Assembly: GCA_013203265.1 (NCBI GenBank)
Contig: JABMQK010000014.1
Coordinates: 1 to 11,932 of the forward strand
Length of the DNA: 11,932 nucleotides
Source of the DNA: a bacterium
GTDB taxonomy: Bacteria > Omnitrophota > Gorgyraeia > Velamenicoccales > JABMQK01
Reading direction: 5' to 3'
Under the pieces are notes generated by a model. It was not told where the DNA came from. It saw nothing but the letters and a program-made list of their open reading frames with translations, and ran no database searches. Both the position numbers and the translations under genes were made by a program. Position 1 is the first letter of the stretch; each line of letters opens with the position of its first letter. Positions 6,700 to 11,932 of the stretch are shown in pieces.

Positions 6700-7329
6700 A
6701 TGGTAGATGCAATTTTAGGCAAAAAGATTGGAATGACACAGACCTTTGATGATAGCGGTACAGCTATTCCCGTTACGGCTATATCTGCTGGTCCATGTGT
6801 GATTTTGGGTTTTACAGAAAAAAACATCCGGTTGGGTTATGAAGATATTGAGGAAAAGGATGTTAAGAAACCTCAATTAGGGATGTTTAAGAAATTAAAT
6901 ATTGTCCCTAAACGAATTATAAGGGAGATAAGAAAGATATCAAAAGACCAAGAGATTAAGATTGGCGATCAAGTAAGAGCAGATATTTTTAAAAAAGGTG
7001 ATTTTGTAGATGTTGTGGGTGTTTCTATTGGTAAAGGATTTCAAGGTGGAATGAAGCGTTGGAATTGGAGTGGTTCTCCAAAAACCCATGGTTCAATGAG
7101 TCATCGTCGTCCTGGATCGTCAGGCTCTAGCGCTGATCCTTCAAGGGTATTTAAAGGTCATCATCTCCCCGGCCATATGGGTAATAAACGAACTACAGTT
7201 CAGAATTTGAAGGTAATAAAAGTAGATTTACAAAATAACATATTGCTGGTAAAAGGACAGACTCCAGGTTATACAAATAGCCTTTTAGTTATAGGCAGGG
7301 CCAAGAAAAAACAGAATATACTGCAATGA
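6700..7329 (+). CDS. rplC: 50S ribosomal protein L3
   Basis: L3 binds 23S rRNA near the peptidyl transferase centre and starts 50S assembly. The 209 residues match the family. The N-terminus (ILGKKIGMTQTFDDSG) is canonical. The extension that reaches the active site spans roughly residues 106-165, with SIGKGFQGGMKRW, THGSMSHRRPGSSG and LPGHMGNKRTTVQNLKV. The Gln methylated by PrmB in E. coli (AGQMGN) is His here (PGHMGN), as in many other bacteria. It begins 8 bases after rpsJ with a weak AGTAGG stretch before the ATG. Its TGA overlaps the rplD ATG (ATGA at 7326-7329), implying coupled translation. Confidence 0.98.
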   Translation: MVDAILGKKIGMTQTFDDSGTAIPVTAISAGPCVILGFTEKNIRLGYEDIEEKDVKKPQLGMFKKLNIVPKRIIREIRKISKDQEIKIGDQVRADIFKKGDFVDVVGVSIGKGFQGGMKRWNWSGSPKTHGSMSHRRPGSSGSSADPSRVFKGHHLPGHMGNKRTTVQNLKVIKVDLQNNILLVKGQTPGYTNSLLVIGRAKKKQNILQ

Positions 7330-7967
7330 AACCAAAAAAAGAAACAATAGTATTACCTGTAATAGATATCTCGGGAAAAGAAGTTGAAAAGGTAGAGTTG
7401 GATCCCAGAGTTTTCGATGGTAGGGTTAGCAAAGGAAGTATCTACCGGACGGTACATAACTATTTAGCTAATAAGAGAAGTGGTACAGCTTCTACTAAGA
7501 ATCGTGGAGAAGTTTCAGGTGGAGGAAAGAAACCTTGGCGTCAAAAGGGAACTGGTCGGGCCAGAGTGGGCAGTATTCGTACTCCGCTTTGGCGACATGG
7601 CGGAGTTACATTCGGACCGCATCCCAGAGATTTTAGCTATTCCTTACCTAAGAAGATTAAAAAGTTAGCCCTAAGATCAGTATTGAATAATCGTATTTTA
7701 GATAAAGATATGGTAGTTCTTAACGTATTAGTATTAGAAAATTATAAAACAAAGTCTTTTGTTAAAATTCTAAAAAAAATAAAGTTAAAGGATAAGATAC
7801 TCTTAGTTATAAATTCTTTTAGCGAAAATGTAATGCTTTCGGTCAGGAATATACCGAATATTCAACTTGTCGATTCTAAAAGTGTCAATGCTTACGATGT
7901 GTTAAGATCTAAGAAGATACTAATTATAAAAGATGCTTTACATACTATAACAGAGAGATTGAAATGA
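7326..7967 (+). CDS. rplD: 50S ribosomal protein L4
   Basis: L4 binds domain I of 23S rRNA; its long loop reaches into the exit tunnel beside L22. The 213 residues fit the family (about 200-215). The loop region is clear: GEVSGGGKKPWRQKGTGRAR (about 59-78), then RTPLWRHGGVTFGPHPRDFSY. The globular remainder ends with the DVLRSKKILIIKDAL segment typical of the family. It overlaps rplC and rplW by four bases each (ATGA junctions) and has no ribosome binding site, so it probably depends on coupling. In E. coli L4 also represses the S10 operon; whether it does so here cannot be judged from the protein. Confidence 0.97.
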   Translation: MKPKKETIVLPVIDISGKEVEKVELDPRVFDGRVSKGSIYRTVHNYLANKRSGTASTKNRGEVSGGGKKPWRQKGTGRARVGSIRTPLWRHGGVTFGPHPRDFSYSLPKKIKKLALRSVLNNRILDKDMVVLNVLVLENYKTKSFVKILKKIKLKDKILLVINSFSENVMLSVRNIPNIQLVDSKSVNAYDVLRSKKILIIKDALHTITERLK

Positions 7968-8239
7968 TGTATTCAGATATCATAAACACATTAATTCATA
8001 CAGAAAAAAGTACTATACAGGAAGAAAGTGGTAAATTTCTATTCTGGGTAAAAAATACAGCTACTAAACACCAGATAAAGAAAGCTGTAGAAATTATTTA
8101 TAAAGTTAACGTTAGCAAGGTAAATACGCACGTTTTACCGGGAAAAGCAAAGCGTGTAAGGCAACAGTTGGGTTATGTTCCCGATTGGAAGAAGGCAATA
8201 GTTACATTAAAAGAAGGTCAGAAAATAGAGATAAAATAG
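7964..8239 (+). CDS. rplW: 50S ribosomal protein L23
   Basis: L23 lies at the polypeptide exit and is the docking site for trigger factor and SRP. The 91 residues are slightly shorter than many homologues (95-100). Seen are HTEKSTIQEESGKFLFWV, then HQIKKAVEIIYKVNVSKVNT (about 36-55) and the basic loop GKAKRVRQQLGY that contacts 23S rRNA. The ATG at 7964 overlaps the rplD stop as ATGA; an immediately following ATG at 7967 could serve instead. GAGAG about 7 bases upstream is a weak ribosome binding site. Confidence 0.96.
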   Translation: MMYSDIINTLIHTEKSTIQEESGKFLFWVKNTATKHQIKKAVEIIYKVNVSKVNTHVLPGKAKRVRQQLGYVPDWKKAIVTLKEGQKIEIK

Positions 8240-8249
8240 GTGAGGATAA

Positions 8250-9083
8250 ATGGGCATAAAGAAATTTAAACCTGTAACACCGAGTTTGCGTTGGACAGAA
8301 ATTTCTGATTTTTCAGAAATAACTAAGAGTAGACCGGAAAAGAGATTAATAGCTCCTTTAAAAAAGTCTGGCGGCCGTAACAATTACGGTCGAATTACGT
8401 CTTTTCATCGTGGCGGCGGACACAAGAGAATGTATAGGATTATTGATTTCAAGCGCGATAAGTTAGATACGTCTGCTAAGGTATTGGCTATTGAATATGA
8501 TCCGAATCGTTCATCAAGGATTGCTCTTTTGAAGTATTCCGATGGCCAAAAGACCTATATTGTTGCTCCCTTGGGTTTAGGTGTGGGTGATGAGGTTATC
8601 AGTACAAAAAGTTCCAATGTCGAAATAAAAACAGGTAGCTGCATGCCGTTGAGGTTTGTTCCGTTAGGAGCATTTATTCATAATATTGAACTTGTTGAAG
8701 GTAAAGGTGCTCAGATGGCTCGCAGTGCTGGAAGTTCGGCTCAGATTATGGCCAAAGAGGGAGATTTTGCTCATATTAGGATTCCTTCGGGCGAAGTGCG
8801 TTTAATTAAGCTTGATTGTCGAGCAGTTATAGGTCAAGTGGGTAATATTGAGCACGAGGCATTAACTTTAGGAAAAGCTGGGAGATCTCGTTGGTTAGGA
8901 AGAAGACCAATAGTGAGAGGAAACGCCATGAATCCTATTGACCATCCACATGGCGGAGGCGAAGGTAAAGCCGGACAGGGCAATCCTCATCCAGTTACAC
9001 CTTGGGGTAAACCCACAAAGGGATTTAAAACACGTAAGAAAAATAAATTTTCAGATAAATTTATAATAAAACACCGAAGTTAA
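8250..9083 (+). CDS. rplB: 50S ribosomal protein L2
   Basis: L2 is one of the most conserved 50S proteins and is needed for subunit joining and peptidyl transfer. The 277 residues match the family (273-280). Seen are the RNA-binding core with GRNNYGRITSFHRGGGHKR (about 42-60), LARSAG-type MARSAGSSAQIMAKEG, PSGEVRLI, and the C-terminal NPIDHPHGGGEGK with its conserved histidines at 232 and 234, near E. coli His229. The basic tail (TKGFKTRKKNKFSDKFII) is complete. AGGTGAGG at 8238-8245, overlapping the rplW stop, is a good ribosome binding site 4 bases before the ATG. Confidence 0.99.
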   Translation: MGIKKFKPVTPSLRWTEISDFSEITKSRPEKRLIAPLKKSGGRNNYGRITSFHRGGGHKRMYRIIDFKRDKLDTSAKVLAIEYDPNRSSRIALLKYSDGQKTYIVAPLGLGVGDEVISTKSSNVEIKTGSCMPLRFVPLGAFIHNIELVEGKGAQMARSAGSSAQIMAKEGDFAHIRIPSGEVRLIKLDCRAVIGQVGNIEHEALTLGKAGRSRWLGRRPIVRGNAMNPIDHPHGGGEGKAGQGNPHPVTPWGKPTKGFKTRKKNKFSDKFIIKHRS

Positions 9084-9118
9084 TAGCGGATAGGGTAAGG
9101 TAACAGAAAGGTAGATAT

Positions 9119-9406
9119 ATGCCACGTTCATTAAAAAAAGGACCATTTGTTGATGAACATTTGTTAAAGAAGATGGAAAATCTACGTAAAAAAGGAATTA
9201 AACAGCCGATAAAAACATGGTCTAGGCGCTCTACGATAATTCCTGAGTTTGTAAGTTATACCATCGCTGTTTATAATGGTAGAAAGCACGTACCAATCTT
9301 TATAACAGAAAATATGGTCGGTCATAAATTAGGCGAATTTGCCCCTACTCGAATATTTAGGAAGCATGGTGGTGTAAAGGCAAAGAAAGGCCTTGAGAAG
9401 ACATAG
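9119..9406 (+). CDS. rpsS: 30S ribosomal protein S19
   Basis: S19 forms a complex with S13 in the 30S head and takes part in the inter-subunit bridge to 5S rRNA and L5. The 95 residues match the family. The protein opens with MPRSLKKGPFVDEHLL and contains TWSRRSTIIPEFV, the YNGRKHVPIFITENMVGHKLGEFAPTR segment (about 52-78, given as its span) and a short basic tail. It follows rplB by 35 bases; that spacer is purine-rich, with AAAGGT about 8 bases before the ATG as ribosome binding site. Confidence 0.98.
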   Translation: MPRSLKKGPFVDEHLLKKMENLRKKGIKQPIKTWSRRSTIIPEFVSYTIAVYNGRKHVPIFITENMVGHKLGEFAPTRIFRKHGGVKAKKGLEKT

Positions 9407-9427
9407 CAACACGATTTTATAAATATT

Positions 9428-9772
9428 ATGATTGCAAAAGCAGAATTAAGGTTTACAAGAGGTTCGGCTCGGAAGATACGTCAGGTAATTGATTTAATTC
9501 GTAATCTTAGTGTAAAACAGGCTATATCTATTTTGGCTACAGTAAATAAAAGACCAAAAGTGTCTGTGGAAAAATTGCTTCGTTCAGCTATAAGTAACGC
9601 CAAAAATAAAGGGTTGAAAGAAGACGATTTATATATTTCCAAGATTGTAGCTGATGGTGCTGCCAGCTGGAAGAGACATAAAGCTGCTGCTTTTGGTAGA
9701 GCTACGGGAATTTTAAAAAGGACTAGTCATATCAAGATAGAGCTAGATTTAGTGTCAGGTTTAAAAAAATAA
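9428..9772 (+). CDS. rplV: 50S ribosomal protein L22
   Basis: L22 binds all domains of 23S rRNA, and its beta-hairpin lines the narrow part of the exit tunnel. The 114 residues match the family. Seen are TRGSARKIRQVIDLIRN (about 10-26), KLLRSAISNAKNKGL (49-63) and the C-terminal LKRTSHIKIELDL. The hairpin loop reads W81-K-R-H-K-A-A-A-F-G-R-A92. In E. coli the equivalent stretch is MKRIMPRAKGRA, so the residues at the Arg88 and Lys90 positions are Ala and Phe. The bases before the ATG (TTTTATAAATATT) contain no ribosome binding site. It lies 21 bases after rpsS and 13 bases before rpsC. Confidence 0.97.
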   Translation: MIAKAELRFTRGSARKIRQVIDLIRNLSVKQAISILATVNKRPKVSVEKLLRSAISNAKNKGLKEDDLYISKIVADGAASWKRHKAAAFGRATGILKRTSHIKIELDLVSGLKK

Positions 9773-9776
9773 AATT

Positions 9777-9781
9777 GGAGG
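9777..9781 (+). promoter_or_regulatory. Ribosome binding site of rpsC, supporting its GTG start
   Basis: GGAGG lies 4 bases before the GTG at 9786. Together with the canonical MGQKVSP N-terminus it decides this non-ATG start; no upstream ATG gives a better fit. Confidence 0.8.
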
Positions 9782-9785
9782 CATT

Positions 9786-10448
9786 GTGGGACAAAAAGTT
9801 AGTCCTTTAATTCTAAGAATAGGTTTTATAAAAACTTGGAACTCTATTTGGTTTGCAAAGCCACAAGATTACTACAATTTTATTGAAGAAGATTTTAATA
9901 TACGCCGTTACATAAAGAAGGATTTTAAACAGGCGGCAGTTTCGAAAGTTGTTATAGAACGCTTGGCAGAGAAGGTAAAGGTAAAGATTTATACTGCCCG
10001 TCCTGGGGTAATCATTGGCCGCCATAGAGCCGATATCGAAAAACTTAGCGACAAGATAAAAGATATCACCAACAATAAAGAGGTTTCTATTGATATAAGG
10101 GAAATAAGGAATTCGTTTACTGACGCTCAATTAATTGCAGAAAATATAGCTTTTCAGTTGGAAAAGCGAGTTGCTTTTAGACGTGCGATAAAGAGAGCTA
10201 TCGAGCAGGCAAAAAGCGCAGGTATTAAAGGGATTAAAGTTAGATGTGCTGGGAGATTAGGCGGAGTAGAAATTGCTAGGAGAGAGAATTATAAATTCGG
10301 GAAGATTCCTCTTCAGACCTTTAGGGCAGATATAGATTATGGTTTTGCAGAGGCATTGACAACATACGGTCTTATCGGAATAAAGGTTTGGTTATATAAG
10401 GGTGACGCCTTATTGGAAAAGACTCAAACTGAAGAGAATGAGAGATAA
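9786..10448 (+). CDS. rpsC: 30S ribosomal protein S3, with altered KH-domain GXXG motif
   Basis: S3 lies at the mRNA entry tunnel and contributes to the ribosomal helicase and to start-site selection. The 220 residues match the family. It starts with GTG; MGQKVSPLILRIGFIKTW is canonical. The KH type II domain spans about residues 40-110, and the C-terminal domain contains RRAIKRAIEQAKSAGIKGIKV, GRLGGVEIAR and FRADIDYGFAEALTTYG. The KH loop reads G78-R-H-R81 (codons 10017-10028), so the second glycine of GXXG is Arg; E. coli has GKKG and Thermus has GRGG. The rest of the domain is intact, so I read it as functional but diverged. It ends 3 bases before rplP. Confidence 0.98.
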   Translation: MGQKVSPLILRIGFIKTWNSIWFAKPQDYYNFIEEDFNIRRYIKKDFKQAAVSKVVIERLAEKVKVKIYTARPGVIIGRHRADIEKLSDKIKDITNNKEVSIDIREIRNSFTDAQLIAENIAFQLEKRVAFRRAIKRAIEQAKSAGIKGIKVRCAGRLGGVEIARRENYKFGKIPLQTFRADIDYGFAEALTTYGLIGIKVWLYKGDALLEKTQTEENER

Positions 10449-10451
10449 AAA

Positions 10452-10871
10452 ATGCCATTAATGCCTAAAAGAGTAAAGTACCGTAAGTTTCAAAGAGGCA
10501 GTAGATCTGGTTTAGCTATACGCGGTTCTCAATTAGCCTTTGGAGAATTCGGTCTAAAGTCTTTAGATAATGGTTGGATAAAGAATACTCAAATTGAAGC
10601 GGTTCGAATTATCGTTGCCCGTAAGTTACAAGGGGGAGGAAAACTCTGGATTAGAATTTTTCCTCAAAAGTCTGTTACTAATAGACCCGCAGAAACTAGA
10701 ATGGGAAAGGGTAAAGGAGAAATAAGTCATTGGGTTGCTGTAGTAAAAAGAGGTGCGATATTGTTTGAATTGGGAGGCATACCAGAAGAGCTAGCAAGAA
10801 TAGCTTTAAGATTATCAGCTTTTAAATTACCCTTAAGGACTAAATTCGTAACACGAAGGCACGCAATCTAA
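10452..10871 (+). CDS. rplP: 50S ribosomal protein L16
   Basis: L16 sits beside the A-site tRNA elbow and organises the peptidyl transferase region late in 50S assembly. The 139 residues match the family (136-144). Seen are MPKRVKYRKFQRG near the N-terminus, WIRIFPQKSVTNRPAETRMGKGKG (about 66-89, given as its span) and the C-terminal KLPLRTKFV. The chosen ATG is 3 bases after the rpsC stop and has GAGAG upstream; the ATG at 10461 (MPKRVKY) is a possible alternative. VVKRGAILFE carries Arg where most homologues have Pro. Confidence 0.97.
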   Translation: MPLMPKRVKYRKFQRGSRSGLAIRGSQLAFGEFGLKSLDNGWIKNTQIEAVRIIVARKLQGGGKLWIRIFPQKSVTNRPAETRMGKGKGEISHWVAVVKRGAILFELGGIPEELARIALRLSAFKLPLRTKFVTRRHAI

Positions 10872-10882
10872 ACATTGTTATT

Positions 10883-11092
10883 ATGAAAGTAGACGAATTA
10901 AGAAATCTAAATAGAGATGATTTAACACAAAAGCTGGATTCATTAAGCGAAGAACTGATTAAGCTTAATTATCAGAAGCGTATTGGAGGGTTGAGTAAGC
11001 CTCATAAATTTATGAGTCTTCGTAAGGAAATAGCTAGGATTAAGACTATTTTAAGAGAAAACGAACTTAAACAAGAAAACTTAGAGAGCTAA
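10883..11092 (+). CDS. rpmC: 50S ribosomal protein L29
   Basis: L29 is a small helical-hairpin protein at the tunnel exit next to L23. The 69 residues match the family (62-70). The two helices are plain: MKVDELRNLNRDDLTQKLDS, then PHKFMSLRKEIARIKTILRE (about 40-59), with the conserved RKEIARIKT core. It starts 11 bases after rplP without a recognisable ribosome binding site (ACATTGTTATT) and ends one base before rpsQ. Confidence 0.96.
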   Translation: MKVDELRNLNRDDLTQKLDSLSEELIKLNYQKRIGGLSKPHKFMSLRKEIARIKTILRENELKQENLES

Positions 11093-11093
11093 A

Positions 11094-11345
11094 ATGGATA
11101 AAAATAGAGGCAAGAGAAAAGAACGAGTTGGTATTGTTGTAAGTGATAAGTCGGAAAAAACAATTGTAGTCAAAGCTGAAAAATTGACAAAACACCATAA
11201 GTACGGAAAGATTATAAGAAAATCTAATAAATTTCAAGTTCACGACGAGAAAAATGTAGCCAAGATTGGCAACAAAGTTTTAATTGTAGAGACGAGGCCT
11301 ATCTCTAAAAATAAGCGTTGGAGATTGGTAGAAATTATTAAATAA
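11094..11345 (+). CDS. rpsQ: 30S ribosomal protein S17
   Basis: S17 is an OB-fold primary binder of 16S rRNA that helps to fold the 5' domain. The 83 residues match the family. Seen are GKRKERVGIVVSDKSEKTIV at the N-terminus, the loop KHHKYGKIIRKSNKFQVHDE (about 33-52) and the C-terminal ETRPISKNKRWRLVEII. It starts one base after the rpmC stop; GAGAG inside the end of rpmC can act as a ribosome binding site. Confidence 0.98.
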   Translation: MDKNRGKRKERVGIVVSDKSEKTIVVKAEKLTKHHKYGKIIRKSNKFQVHDEKNVAKIGNKVLIVETRPISKNKRWRLVEIIK

Positions 11346-11369
11346 CATAGATAGGTATTTAGTTAAAAA

Positions 11370-11738
11370 ATGATTTACATGCGTACAATATTAAATGTGG
11401 CAGATAATACAGGTGCCAAAAAGGCAAGTTGTATTGGTGTTATCGGCTGTAAGGGAAAAGCATGCGGTACCATAGGTGATATTATTACTGTAAATGTGAA
11501 AGTTACTAATCCTAATTCTGTTGTAAAAAAGGGAGAAGTAGCCAAAGCCGTAATCGTACGCATGAAGAGTCCCTTAAGACGAGTCGATGGTTCTTATGTA
11601 AAGTTTGGGTCTAATGCGATAGTTTTTATTGATGCTCAGCTTAATCCGAGGGGAACGAGGGTATTCGGGCCTGTAGCCAGGGAGTTGAGAGAAAAGAACT
11701 TTATGAAAATAGTTTCATTGGCTCCAGAGGTAGTTTAG
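11370..11738 (+). CDS. rplN: 50S ribosomal protein L14
   Basis: L14 contacts 16S rRNA helix 44 in an inter-subunit bridge and is the target of the silencing factor RsfS. The 122 residues match the family exactly. The first ATG gives MIYMRTILNVADNTGAKK, which aligns with the usual MIQ-type start, so the in-frame ATG at 11379 is not used. The KKGEVAKAVIVR segment and C-terminal RGTRVFGPVARELREKNF are clear. It opens the spc block, 24 bases after rpsQ, with TAGGTA as a weak ribosome binding site and no visible terminator in between. Confidence 0.98.
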   Translation: MIYMRTILNVADNTGAKKASCIGVIGCKGKACGTIGDIITVNVKVTNPNSVVKKGEVAKAVIVRMKSPLRRVDGSYVKFGSNAIVFIDAQLNPRGTRVFGPVARELREKNFMKIVSLAPEVV

Positions 11739-11774
11739 GTTAAGATTCTAACGGTAGTTAACAGGGTTGAATCG

Positions 11775-11932
11775 ATGTTTAGAATAAAAAAAGATGATAC
11801 AGTAAAAGTAATTGCCGGTAAAGATAAAGGTAAAAAAGGCAAGGTAATCTCTGTGTTTCCTCGAAGTAATAGAGCGCTCGTAGAGGGTATTAATTTCGTA
11901 AAGAAGCATATGCGTAAAACCCAACAGGATCA
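11775..11932 (+). CDS. rplX: 50S ribosomal protein L24, N-terminal part, 3' end outside window
   Basis: L24 starts 50S assembly and lies by the tunnel exit. The window ends after 52 codons and two bases; about half the protein is visible. MFRIKKDDTVKVIAGKDKGK followed by KGKVISVFP is the KOW motif, and VEGINFVKKHMRKTQQ matches the family downstream. AGGG lies 8 bases before the ATG. It follows rplN by 36 bases, as expected for the spc operon order L14-L24-L5. It is too short for the ORF listing threshold only because it runs off the edge. Confidence 0.95.
   Translation, partial: MFRIKKDDTVKVIAGKDKGKKGKVISVFPRSNRALVEGINFVKKHMRKTQQD

Noticed and set aside
10356..10384. TTGACA with AATAAA 17 bases downstream, inside rpsC, as an internal promoter for rplP onward
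   Set aside because: The -10 match is poor, and the TTGACA is explained by conserved codons (Leu-Thr-Thr in ALTTYG). Such matches are expected by chance in A/T-rich DNA.
11739..11774. Small inverted repeats (GTTA and TAAC) in the rplN-rplX spacer
   Set aside because: Only four pairs form; they are too short to support a regulatory hairpin.
1..11932. CRISPR arrays, tRNA or rRNA genes, insertion sequences and integration sites
   Set aside because: No repeat-spacer pattern, cloverleaf, transposase gene or flanking direct repeats were seen; the window is almost entirely core coding sequence.

Overview
The window is an AT-rich, gene-dense stretch of bacterial chromosome in which every gene lies on the + strand. 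It is the joint between the RNA polymerase operon and the str, S10 and spc translation operons: rpoC (3' part), rpsL, rpsG, fusA, tuf, rpsJ, rplC, rplD, rplW, rplB, rpsS, rplV, rpsC, rplP, rpmC, rpsQ, rplN and rplX (5' part). All 18 are recognised from conserved protein motifs, and none looks broken or recently acquired.

Organism. The gene order is the ancestral rpoBC-str-S10-spc order. The RpoC fragment carries a long insertion in the trigger loop (SI3 type), as in many Gram-negative phyla and not in Firmicutes or Actinobacteria. No L7Ae-like gene sits between rpoC and rpsL, which also argues against Firmicutes. The low-GC coding style and the EF-Tu, S3 and L22 sequences suggest an uncultured PVC-type or Omnitrophota-like bacterium. 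This placement is an impression from the proteins, not a demonstrated assignment.

Layout. Bases 1-2066 hold the RpoC C-terminal half; its end overlaps rpsL by 32 bases. Bases 2035-6294 are the str block (S12, S7, EF-G, EF-Tu). Bases 6383-11345 are the S10 block (S10, L3, L4, L23, L2, S19, L22, S3, L16, L29, S17). Bases 11370-11932 begin the spc block (L14, L24). Most junctions are 0-40 bases long or overlap (ATGA or TAATG), so translation is probably coupled and transcription probably polycistronic.

Only two gaps exceed 40 bases, and both carry structure. The 103-base fusA-tuf gap contains a 34-codon open frame whose start overlaps the fusA stop and whose stop overlaps the tuf start. The same bases can fold into a long two-part hairpin ending just before the very strong tuf ribosome binding site. 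The 88-base tuf-rpsJ gap contains two back-to-back perfect hairpins. These are the best candidates here for undescribed regulation. Outside them the window is an ordinary core region, with a few notable substitutions: a broken GXXG motif in S3, an altered L22 tunnel loop and a changed EF-G domain IV loop.

Together the genes supply the transcription and translation core: RNA polymerase beta', proteins of both ribosomal subunits, and the two main elongation GTPases.
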